Shown piece by piece: positions 12,243 to 18,848 of a DNA stretch of 18,848 nt (position 1 is its first letter; the number at the start of each line of letters is the position of its first letter). The notes beneath the pieces are model-generated. The model had not been told where the DNA came from. It did no database searches and saw only the letters and a list, made by a program, of their open reading frames with translations. Made by a program: the position numbers and the translations under genes. The stretch lies in NCBI GenBank assembly GCA_023461115.1, contig JAEWOA010000319.1, positions 1-18,848 on the forward strand. The letters are read 5' to 3'. The stretch is from Actinomycetes bacterium. Its GTDB lineage: Bacteria; Actinomycetota; Actinomycetes; Actinomycetales; Cellulomonadaceae.

Positions 12243-14948
12243 GTGAGCGACGTGCAGCCAGCCCGACTTCTGTTGATCGACGGCCACTCGATGGCCTACC
12301 GGGCGTTCTTCGCGCTCCCGGTGGACAAGTTCGCGACCTCCACAGGGCAGCCGACGAACGCGGTGTTCGGGTTCGTGTCGATGCTCGCCAACCTGCTGCG
12401 TGACGAGGCACCGACGCACGTCGCGGTCGCGTTCGACCTGGGCCGCACCACGTTCCGCACCGAGCAGTACGAGGAGTACAAGGGCACCCGCAGCGCCACG
12501 CCGGAGCCGTTCCGCGGCCAGGTGGACGTGATCCGCCGCGTGCTGGAGCCGCTGCACATCCCTGTGCTCACCAAGGAACGCTACGAGGCTGACGACATCC
12601 TGGCGACGCTCGCGTCACAAGCCACCGCGCAGGGCATGGAGGTCCTGATCTGCACGGGCGACCGCGACGGCTTCCAGCTCGTGCGGGACAACGTCACCGT
12701 GCTGTACCCGGTCAAGGGCGTCTCGGAGCTCGCGCGCATGACGCCGGAGGCGGTCGAGGCCAAGTACGGCGTGTCGCCGCTGCGCTACCCGGACCTCGCG
12801 GCGCTCGTCGGGGAGACGTCGGACAACCTTCCGGGGGTCCCGGGAGTCGGGCCCAAGACGGCCGCCAAGTGGATCGCGCAGTACGACGGGCTCGACGGCG
12901 TGCTGGCGGCCGCCGACCAGATCGGCGGCAAGGCGGGGGAGTCGCTGCGGGCCAACCTCGCGCAGGTGCAGCTCAACCGGCAGCTCAACGCGCTCATCGA
13001 CGACCTCGAGCTGCCGCTCGGCCCGCAGGACCTGGGGGCCCGGCCGTGGGACCGCGAGGCGCTGCACACGATCCTCGACGAGCTCGAGTTCCGGACCCTG
13101 CGCGACCGGCTGTTCCAGATGCTGCCCGACGAGTCGGGCGCGTCCGCGGTCGCGGTGGCGGCCGCGGCCCTCGAGGTCGCCGCGCTGCAGGACGGCCAGC
13201 TCCAGGGCTGGCTCGGCGAGCGCGCGGGCGCGTTGCTCGGCATCGACGTGCGCGGCACGGGCTCACCCGCGGGCGGGGACGCGTGGGGGATCGCGCTCGC
13301 GGACGCCTCGGGGCAGGCTGCGGTCTACGACCTGGCGGAGATCTCGCCCGTCGACGAGGGCGCGCTCGCGACCTGGCTGGCGGACCCGGCCCAGCCGAAG
13401 GCGGTGCACGCCGCCAAGCACGCGGCGCATGCGCTCAAGGGCCGCGGGCTGCCGCTCGCGGGCGTCACGGTGGACACCGAGCTCTCCGCGTACCTGTGCC
13501 AGCCGGACCGCCGGGCGTACGACTTGGCCGACCTCGCGATCGGTTACCTGCGCCGGGAACTGGGTGCGGACGACGCCGAGGACGGCGGGCAGGGCGCGCT
13601 CGACCTCGAGCTGGACGGCTCAGACGAGGGCCGCCGAGCCGCAGTTCGCGCGTCGGCCGTGCGGGACCTGGCGGACGTGCTCACCGCTGAGGTCGCCGAC
13701 CGTGGAGGCGCCCACTTGCTGGATGTCGAGCTGCCGCTGCAGGACACGCTCGTGCGCATGGAGGCCGCGGGAATCGCGGTGGACCGCGACTACCTGGGCC
13801 AGCTCGAGCGCTCGTTCGACGCGCAGGTGGCCGCCGCCGCAGGCGAGGCGTACGACGCGATCGGCCGGGAGGTCAACCTCGGCTCTCCCAAGCAACTCCA
13901 AGAGGTGCTGTTCGACCAGCTCAACATGCCGAAGACCAAGCGCACCAAGACCGGGTACACCACGGACGCGGCCGCGCTCACGGACCTGTTCGCGCGCACG
14001 CAGCACCCGTTCCTCGAGCACCTGCTCGCACACCGCGACGCGATCCGCCTGCGGCAGACCGTCGAGGGGCTGCTGCGCTCGGTGGCGCCGGACGGGCGCA
14101 TCCACACGACGTTCCAGCAGACGATCGCCGCGACGGGCCGCCTGTCGTCGACCGACCCGAACCTGCAGAACATCCCGATCCGCACCGAGGCCGGCCGCCA
14201 GATCCGGCGCGCCTTCGTCGTCGGCTCGGGGTACGAGACGCTGCTGACCGCGGACTACTCGCAGATCGAGATGCGGATCATGGCGCACCTGTCGGGCGAC
14301 GAGGGGCTCATCGCGGCCTTCCGCTCCGGTGAGGACCTGCACAACTACGTCGGCTCACGCGTGTTCGGCGTGGCGACCGACGAGGTCTCGGCCGCGCAGC
14401 GCTCCAAGATCAAGGCGATGTCGTACGGCCTGGCGTACGGACTGTCCGCGTACGGGCTGTCGCAGCAGCTCTCGATCGAGGTCTCCGAGGCGAGCGCGCT
14501 CATGCAGGACTACTTCGAGCGCTTCGGTGGAGTGCGCGAGTACCTGGGCGGGGTCGTCGACCAGGCGCGCGCGATCGGCTACACGCAGACGATCCTCGGC
14601 CGTCGCCGCTACCTGCCCGACCTCACCAGCGACAACCGCCAGCGGCGCGAGGCCGCCGAGCGCATGGCGCTCAACGCGCCGATCCAGGGCAGCGCGGCGG
14701 ACCTCATCAAGATCTCGATGCTCGGCGTGGACCGCGAGCTCACGCGCCGCGGGCTGGCGTCGCGCCTGTTGCTGCAGGTGCACGACGAGCTCGTGCTCGA
14801 GGTCGCGCCCGGTGAGCGCGACGAGGTCGAGGCGCTGGTCCGCGAGCAGATGGGCGCCGCCGGCGATGCCGCGCAGGACGGGCCGCTCGACGTCCCGCTC
14901 GACGTGTCGGTCGGTGTGGGCGCGAGTTGGCACGAGGCCGGGCACTGA
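12243..14948 (+). CDS. polA: DNA polymerase I
   Basis: A 901-residue family A polymerase for Okazaki-fragment maturation and excision repair. Residues 1 to about 300 are the 5' nuclease domain (LLLIDGHSMAYRAFFA; YEADDILATLA; LICTGDRDGFQLV; then a helix-hairpin-helix NLPGVPGVGPKTAA). The middle domain (about 325-500) occupies the 3'-5' exonuclease position but reads D335-V-R337 where proofreading enzymes have DxE, so it is probably inactive, as known for actinobacterial Pol I. The polymerase domain has motif A LLTADYSQIEMRI (D671), motif B RSKIKAMSYGLAYG and motif C QVHDELVLE (D848). The residue matching E. coli F762 is Tyr728. I chose GTG at 12243 over upstream ATG codons because of the -10 box at 12230-12235. 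Confidence 0.96.
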   Translation: MSDVQPARLLLIDGHSMAYRAFFALPVDKFATSTGQPTNAVFGFVSMLANLLRDEAPTHVAVAFDLGRTTFRTEQYEEYKGTRSATPEPFRGQVDVIRRVLEPLHIPVLTKERYEADDILATLASQATAQGMEVLICTGDRDGFQLVRDNVTVLYPVKGVSELARMTPEAVEAKYGVSPLRYPDLAALVGETSDNLPGVPGVGPKTAAKWIAQYDGLDGVLAAADQIGGKAGESLRANLAQVQLNRQLNALIDDLELPLGPQDLGARPWDREALHTILDELEFRTLRDRLFQMLPDESGASAVAVAAAALEVAALQDGQLQGWLGERAGALLGIDVRGTGSPAGGDAWGIALADASGQAAVYDLAEISPVDEGALATWLADPAQPKAVHAAKHAAHALKGRGLPLAGVTVDTELSAYLCQPDRRAYDLADLAIGYLRRELGADDAEDGGQGALDLELDGSDEGRRAAVRASAVRDLADVLTAEVADRGGAHLLDVELPLQDTLVRMEAAGIAVDRDYLGQLERSFDAQVAAAAGEAYDAIGREVNLGSPKQLQEVLFDQLNMPKTKRTKTGYTTDAAALTDLFARTQHPFLEHLLAHRDAIRLRQTVEGLLRSVAPDGRIHTTFQQTIAATGRLSSTDPNLQNIPIRTEAGRQIRRAFVVGSGYETLLTADYSQIEMRIMAHLSGDEGLIAAFRSGEDLHNYVGSRVFGVATDEVSAAQRSKIKAMSYGLAYGLSAYGLSQQLSIEVSEASALMQDYFERFGGVREYLGGVVDQARAIGYTQTILGRRRYLPDLTSDNRQRREAAERMALNAPIQGSAADLIKISMLGVDRELTRRGLASRLLLQVHDELVLEVAPGERDEVEALVREQMGAAGDAAQDGPLDVPLDVSVGVGASWHEAGH

Positions 14949-14966
14949 CGGGCGGGGCACTGACGG
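14940..14966 (+). repeat. 12-bp direct repeat spanning the polA stop codon
   Basis: GGGCACTGACGG occurs at 14940-14951 and 14955-14966 with a 15-bp period. The first copy contains the polA TGA (14946-14948). It looks like a small tandem duplication; no function is evident. Confidence 0.5.
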
Positions 14967-14999
14967 CGCTATCGCACGACGGCGCGCGTCGCACCGTGC

Positions 15000-15017
15000 G
15001 CTCCGCGGCGGCGGAGC
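15000..15017 (+). terminator. Possible polA terminator hairpin
   Basis: GCTCCGC (15000-15006), loop GGCG, GCGGAGC (15011-15017): a perfect 7-bp stem without a T-tract, 51 bp after the polA stop. It also sits just upstream of the -10 box of the next gene, so it might act on that promoter instead. Confidence 0.4.
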
Positions 15018-15025
15018 CGCGTCGG

Positions 15026-15031
15026 TAGCGT
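15026..15031 (+). promoter_or_regulatory. Putative -10 box for a leaderless SDR transcript
   Basis: TAGCGT (TANNNT) ends 6 nt before ATG 15038, with no SD site between, consistent with a leaderless mRNA. No -35 consensus is seen. Confidence 0.45.
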
Positions 15032-15037
15032 GCGGTC

Positions 15038-15703
15038 ATGCCTCTCGCACTGGTCACCGGCGCCGCGCGCGCCGAGAGCATCGCGGCGGGCATCGTCCCG
15101 CGCCTCGTCGCCGACGGCTGGGAGGTCGCGACGAGCGACCTCGCCGGCGTCGACTATCCCTGCGACCTCGCAGACGCCCGGGCGGCCGCGGGCCTCGTCG
15201 GCCGGGTGAACGCCGAGCGCGGGCCGGTGGGCGCTCTCGTGCTCAGCCACGCGCTCGACGACGTCGCGGGCGTGCTGGACACGACCGCCGAGAGCTTCGA
15301 CGCGCACGTCGCGGTCAACGCGCGCGCGAGCCTGCTGCTGATCCAGGCTTTCGCGCGCCAGGTCCCGCCAGGTGGTGGCGCGGTCGTCGCGCTGACCAGC
15401 GACCACACGTCGGGCAACCTGCCGTACGGCGCGTCGAAGGGCGCGCTCGACCGCCTGGTGATCGCGGCGGCGCGTGAGCTCGGCCCGTTGGGCGTCTCCG
15501 CGAACGTCCTGAACCCCGGGCCGATCGACACAGGCTGGGTCACGGACGACGTGCGTGACGCGCTCGTCGAGCGCCAGCCGACCGGGCGGCTCGGCACGCC
15601 GCGGGACATCGCCGGTGTGGTCGCGTTCCTCGTCTCGGAGCCGGGGCGGTGGATCTCAGGACAGCTCCTGCACGCGGACGGGGGCTTCTCGGCGCGCTAC
15701 TGA
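15038..15703 (+). CDS. Short-chain dehydrogenase/reductase with atypical cofactor loop
   Basis: A 221-residue Rossmann-fold oxidoreductase of the SDR family. The N-terminal LALVTGAARAESIAAG aligns with the cofactor motif TGxxxGxG, but only the first Gly (G8) is kept: the others are A12 and S14. Catalytic residues expected for classical SDRs are present as N94 (VAVNARAS), Y130 and K134 (YGASK); the Ser is either S121 or S125, closer to the Tyr than usual. NPGPIDTGW (about 158-166) and a C-terminal ISGQLLHADGG are standard SDR landmarks. The substrate is unknown; FabG-like ketoreductases and sugar or alcohol dehydrogenases are alternatives. Its last 7 bases overlap the end of the convergent methyltransferase gene. 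Confidence 0.85.
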   Translation: MPLALVTGAARAESIAAGIVPRLVADGWEVATSDLAGVDYPCDLADARAAAGLVGRVNAERGPVGALVLSHALDDVAGVLDTTAESFDAHVAVNARASLLLIQAFARQVPPGGGAVVALTSDHTSGNLPYGASKGALDRLVIAAARELGPLGVSANVLNPGPIDTGWVTDDVRDALVERQPTGRLGTPRDIAGVVAFLVSEPGRWISGQLLHADGGFSARY

Positions 15704-16530
15704 CGGCGTGGCGAGCTCGACGAGCCGGCTGGGGCGAGGCGCGCGACGAACACCGCGGTCCCCGGCAGGAGCGCGCCGCGCACGGGGCCCCAACCTCCCC
15801 AGGTTCGCTCGTGGCCCGCGGGCCATCGCGGCTCGACGAGCCGGTCGAGCGTGAACCCCGCGCCGACCAGGTCGGCGACGTGGTCGCCCACTGTGCGGTG
15901 GTACTCGGCGTAGAGCACGCCGCCGGCGTGGTCGAGCTCGACGTAGGGCCGACGGTCGAAGTACGAGCGGATCGCGGTGAGACCCTCGGGGTCGTCGGGG
16001 AATGCCCAGCGGATCGGGTGCGTCACCGCGAACACCCAGCGGCCCCCGGGCCGCAGCACGCGCGCCGCCTCGGCGTGGACGCGGCCGGCGTCCGGCACGA
16101 AGGGGATGGCTCCGAATGCGGTGAAGACGACGTCGAACGACCCGTCCGCGAAGGGCAGCGCGCGGGCGTCCGCCACGACCGCGGGGACGTGGCGGCCCAA
16201 CTCGGCGTCGTACCCGGCGCCGGCCGCGAGCATCGCGTGCGAGACATCGGTGGCGACGGCGCGCGCGCCTTGGCCGGCGAGCCAACGGGAGCACTGCGCC
16301 GCACCCGCTCCGATCTCCAGCACATCCGCGCCGGCCACGTCGCCGAGCAGCCGGGCATCCGCCTCACGCAGGCCCTCGGGGCACCACATGAAGTCGGCGG
16401 GGCCCAGGAAGTCACCGTGCTCGCGCAGGTAGTCGCGCGCATTCGCGTCCCACCAGCGGCGGCCCGCGCGCCCACCCTCGTCGTCGGGAACGTCGAGGAA
16501 GCCGGCCGAGGCGAGGTCGTCGGAAGCCAT
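15697..16530 (-). CDS. Class I SAM-dependent methyltransferase
   Basis: A 277-residue cytoplasmic methyltransferase of the Methyltransf_11 type. Motif I is VLEIGAGAAQCSRWL (70-84), with the acidic residue D95 in AVATDVSHAML, then VVADARALPFADGSFDVV as motifs II-III and EAARVLRPGGRWVFAVTHP as the post-motif strand. The N-terminal helix region WWDANARDYLREHGDFLG and the PADFMWCPEG segment are features of an actinobacterial subgroup, whose substrate I do not know. I chose ATG at 16530 over ATG 16608: CACACT (16542-16537), a -10-like hexamer, lies 6 nt upstream, suggesting a leaderless message, and the extra 26 residues are Arg/Pro-rich and unlike the family. It runs divergently from pfkA. Confidence 0.87.
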   Translation of the reverse strand: MASDDLASAGFLDVPDDEGGRAGRRWWDANARDYLREHGDFLGPADFMWCPEGLREADARLLGDVAGADVLEIGAGAAQCSRWLAGQGARAVATDVSHAMLAAGAGYDAELGRHVPAVVADARALPFADGSFDVVFTAFGAIPFVPDAGRVHAEAARVLRPGGRWVFAVTHPIRWAFPDDPEGLTAIRSYFDRRPYVELDHAGGVLYAEYHRTVGDHVADLVGAGFTLDRLVEPRWPAGHERTWGGWGPVRGALLPGTAVFVARLAPAGSSSSPRRQ

Positions 16531-16630
16531 ACGCCCAGTGTGCGGGCCACGGCGGCGGCTCACGCGCCATGCGGCGCCCGGCGGCGTGCCGCCTAGGACC
16601 GAGGGCATGGGGCCTGCGACGACGCGTGGC

Positions 16631-16636
16631 TAGGCT
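16631..16636 (+). promoter_or_regulatory. Putative pfkA -10 box
   Basis: TAGGCT (TANNNT) in the 168-bp gap between the divergent methyltransferase and pfkA. It would give a start near 16643 and a leader of about 56 nt ending in a good SD site. No -35 consensus is visible at 17-18 bp. A 5-bp hairpin GGCGG-CGTG-CCGCC lies upstream at 16580-16593. Confidence 0.4.
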
Positions 16637-16698
16637 ACGGAGCACGGCCGCCCGACGTCGTGCGCCGCACCACCCATCCACGACGAAGGAGCGCACGC

Positions 16699-17724
16699 GT
16701 GCGAGTCGGTCTGCTCACGGGCGGCGGCGACGTCCCCGGCCTCAACGCCGCCATCAGGGCGGTCGTCAAGCACGGCGAGGGCCACTACGGGCACTCGATC
16801 ATCGGCTTCCGCAACGGCTGGCGCGGTGTCGTCGACGGCCTGTCGGTCCCCATGACGCGCCAACACATCCGCAACGTGCTTCCGGTGGGCGGCACGCTTC
16901 TCGGCACCGCGCGGTACCACCCTCACTCCGACGACGGCGGCGTGGACGCGGTGCTCGCCACGCTCGAGGCCGAGCGGATCGAGGCGTTGATCTGCATCGG
17001 CGGCGACGGCACGCTGCACGCGGCCAACAAGGTCGCGGAGGCGGGCGTGAAGATCGTCGCGATCCCCAAGACCATCGACAACGACGTGTGGGGCACCGAC
17101 GCGTCGATCGGATTCGACACCGCGGTCACGATCGCGACCGACGCGGTCGACCGCATCCACACCACGGCCGAGAGCCACAACCGCGTGATGATCGTGGAGG
17201 TTATGGGCCGCCACGCCGGCTGGATCGCGGCGACCGCGGGCATCGCGGGCGGGGCCGAGCTCGTGCTGGCGCCCGAGCAGCCGTTCGACATCGTCGCGAT
17301 CGAGAAGTTCCTCAAGCACCGCCACCGCGCGCATGCGAGCTTCTCGATCGTCGTCGTCGCCGAGGGCGCGGTGCCCGCCGAGGGCACGCAGATGCACTAC
17401 ACGACCGAGGTGGGCAAGTACGGCGAGATCGTCGCGGGCTCGATCGCGGAGCGGCTCAAGGCCGAGATCGAGCAGCGCACGGGCTTCGACACCCGCGTCA
17501 CGGTGCTGGGGCACGTCCAGCGCGGCGGGACGCCCACGCCGGCCGACCGGATCCTGGGGTCGCGGTTCGGCGTCGCGGCGATCGACGCGGTCACGCGCGG
17601 GGAGACGGGCGTGATGACAGCGCTGCGCGGCGACCAGGTCAGGCTCGTGCCGCTCACCGAGATCGCCGGCAAGGTGCGGCAGGTGCCCGACGAGTTGCTC
17701 GCGGTGGCGCGCGCGTTGGCGTGA
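16699..17724 (+). CDS. pfkA: 6-phosphofructokinase, group III actinobacterial type
   Basis: A 341-residue cytoplasmic enzyme phosphorylating fructose 6-phosphate to fructose 1,6-bisphosphate in glycolysis. The N-terminus RVGLLTGGGDVPGLNAAIR is the family signature. The phosphoryl-donor site reads GGDGT with G104, as in ATP-dependent enzymes, while PKTIDND has K124, the residue typical of pyrophosphate-dependent enzymes; the first usually decides, so ATP is the likelier donor, as reported for the Streptomyces coelicolor enzyme. MGRHAGWIA is the substrate-binding segment and HVQRGGTPTPADRILGSRFG the C-terminal signature. I chose GTG at 16699 because GAAGGAG (16685-16691) lies 7 nt upstream; the ATG at 16660 adds 13 Arg-rich residues and has no SD site. 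It reads towards rpsA, which has its own promoter. Confidence 0.95.
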   Translation: MRVGLLTGGGDVPGLNAAIRAVVKHGEGHYGHSIIGFRNGWRGVVDGLSVPMTRQHIRNVLPVGGTLLGTARYHPHSDDGGVDAVLATLEAERIEALICIGGDGTLHAANKVAEAGVKIVAIPKTIDNDVWGTDASIGFDTAVTIATDAVDRIHTTAESHNRVMIVEVMGRHAGWIAATAGIAGGAELVLAPEQPFDIVAIEKFLKHRHRAHASFSIVVVAEGAVPAEGTQMHYTTEVGKYGEIVAGSIAERLKAEIEQRTGFDTRVTVLGHVQRGGTPTPADRILGSRFGVAAIDAVTRGETGVMTALRGDQVRLVPLTEIAGKVRQVPDELLAVARALA

Positions 17725-17764
17725 GCGGTGGACCGCCGCCCGGCGCCGTCGGCGTCCCGTTGCT

Positions 17765-17794
17765 TTGACCGGGTCCTTGCCGCGCGGTTAAGGT
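17765..17794 (+). promoter_or_regulatory. Strong rpsA promoter
   Basis: TTGACC (17765-17770) and TAAGGT (17789-17794) are separated by 18 bp, the best housekeeping-type promoter in the window. Transcription should start near 17801, leaving an untranslated leader of about 104 nt. The leader contains a small GGTGG-AG-CCACC hairpin (17847-17858) and then a C/A-rich, probably unstructured stretch before the start codon. Confidence 0.8.
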
Positions 17795-17904
17795 TGTCGG
17801 CGGTGCCACGCGCCTTCTTTCGCTTGCCCACGGGGTAGCGGACGGCGGTGGAGCCACCAACCAAATCCGCACAACTTCCTGTCCGCATCGGAGCCCATCC
17901 CTAC

Positions 17905-18848
17905 ATGAGCATCTCCACCCCCGCGAAGCCCGCAACCCCGCAGGTCGCGATCAACGACATCGGCACGGCTGAGGACTTCCTCGCCGCGATCGACGCCACC
18001 ATCAAGTACTTCAACGATGGCGACATCGTCGAGGGCACCGTCGTCAAGGTCGACCGTGACGAGGTCCTGCTCGACATCGGCTACAAGACCGAGGGCGTCA
18101 TCCCCTCCCGTGAGCTGTCCATCAAGCACGACGTGGACCCCGGTGAGGTCGTCAAGGTCGGCGACGAGGTCGAGGCCCTTGTCCTCCAGAAGGAGGACAA
18201 GGAGGGTCGTCTGATCCTGTCCAAGAAGCGGGCGCAGTACGAGCGCGCGTGGGGCACGATCGAGAAGATCAAGGAGGAGGACGGCGTCGTCACCGGCACC
18301 GTCATCGAGGTCGTCAAGGGCGGCCTCATCCTCGACATCGGTCTGCGCGGCTTCCTGCCCGCCTCGCTCGTCGAGATGCGTCGCGTCCGCGACCTCGGCC
18401 CCTACGTGGGCAAGGAGATCGAGGCCAAGATCATCGAGCTCGACAAGAACCGCAACAACGTGGTCCTGTCGCGCCGCGCGTGGCTCGAGCAGACGCAGTC
18501 CGAGGTCCGCTCCACCTTCCTGCAGACGCTGCAGAAGGGCCAGGTGCGCCCCGGTGTCGTCTCGTCGATCGTCAACTTCGGCGCGTTCGTCGACCTGGGT
18601 GGCGTGGACGGGCTCGTGCACGTCTCCGAGCTGTCCTGGAAGCACATCGACCACCCGTCCGAGGTCGTCGAGGTCGGCCAGGAGGTCACGGTCGAGGTGC
18701 TCGACGTCGACTTCGACCGCGAGCGCGTCTCGCTGTCGCTGAAGGCGACGCAGGAGGACCCGTGGCAGGCGTTCGCCCGGACGCACGCGATCGGCCAGGT
18801 CGTCCCCGGCAAGGTCACCAAGCTCGTCCCGTTCGGCGCGTTCGTGCG
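17905..18848 (+). CDS. rpsA: 30S ribosomal protein S1 (partial, 3' end beyond the window)
   Basis: The first 314 residues of ribosomal protein S1, which binds mRNA on the 30S subunit and helps initiation. After about 35 residues come successive S1 (OB-fold) repeats: repeat 1 starts GDIVEGTVVKVDRDEVLLDIG, repeat 2 GVVTGTVIEVVKGGLILDIG, repeat 3 GQVRPGVVSSIVNFGAFVDLG with HVSELSW, and repeat 4 opens with GQVVPGKVTKLVPFGAFV at the window edge. Actinobacterial S1 has four such repeats, so roughly the last third is missing here. The start is ATG at 17905 with a modest GGAG at 17890-17893, 11 nt away. The gene is led by its own strong promoter. Confidence 0.96.
   Translation, partial: MSISTPAKPATPQVAINDIGTAEDFLAAIDATIKYFNDGDIVEGTVVKVDRDEVLLDIGYKTEGVIPSRELSIKHDVDPGEVVKVGDEVEALVLQKEDKEGRLILSKKRAQYERAWGTIEKIKEEDGVVTGTVIEVVKGGLILDIGLRGFLPASLVEMRRVRDLGPYVGKEIEAKIIELDKNRNNVVLSRRAWLEQTQSEVRSTFLQTLQKGQVRPGVVSSIVNFGAFVDLGGVDGLVHVSELSWKHIDHPSEVVEVGQEVTVEVLDVDFDRERVSLSLKATQEDPWQAFARTHAIGQVVPGKVTKLVPFGAFV

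Noticed and set aside
16530..16608. Longer methyltransferase N-terminus from ATG 16608
   Set aside because: The added 26 residues are low-complexity, with no SD site, and the -10-like box at 16537-16542 would be inside the gene.
17725..17760. pfkA terminator
   Set aside because: GCGGT-GG-ACCGC (17725-17736) and nearby CGCCG/CGGCG repeats are too short or loop too tightly, with no T-tract, to be called in such GC-rich sequence.

Overview
This is a high-GC window, about 70% G+C by eye. Start codons are often GTG, genes overlap as GTGA or lie close together, and several look leaderless, with a TANNNT -10 box 6-7 nt before the start codon. The gene content (tail of alaS, ruvX, mltG, aroE; an ANTAR response regulator like PdtaR; a liv transporter; polA; a group III pfkA; rpsA) is that of an actinomycete, probably Micrococcales and perhaps close to Cellulomonadaceae. 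The family assignment is a guess from gene order and protein character. Most of the window is core chromosome. I see no phage, insertion sequence, CRISPR array or defence island.

Layout. 1-3980 (+): a tightly packed housekeeping operon with the last 16 codons of alaS, ruvX, two tandem mltG genes and aroE. 4032-4104 (-): a tRNA gene with a CAA (leucine) anticodon but a short class I variable loop. 4220-4897 (+): pdtaR-like receiver-ANTAR antiterminator. 5118-6368 (+): the lipoprotein substrate-binding subunit of a branched-chain amino acid type ABC importer, closed by a long perfect hairpin. 6448-10627 (-): the matching permeases and ATPases, livH-livM-livG-livF, convergent with the binding protein. 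The LivH protein carries an extra secreted domain before its permease. 10970-11626 (+): a GNAT acetyltransferase. 11637-11730: a 15-bp tandem repeat. 11747-12223 (-): a hotdog thioesterase, divergent from and nearly touching polA (12243-14948, +). 15038-15703 (+): an SDR oxidoreductase overlapping, tail to tail, a class I methyltransferase (15697-16530, -). 16699-17724 (+): 6-phosphofructokinase. 17905-18848 (+): start of rpsA, cut by the window edge, behind a clear promoter.

How the parts fit. RuvX and the MltG proteins belong to conserved nucleic-acid and cell-wall functions, and AroE to aromatic amino acid synthesis. The five liv genes make one importer, with the binding protein and the membrane machinery under separate promoters. 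PolA does repair and Okazaki-fragment processing, and RpsA does translation initiation. The most unusual points are the chimeric tRNA, a first MltG copy lacking key catalytic-site residues next to an intact one, and the LivH fusion. I did not find a wholly new multi-gene system.
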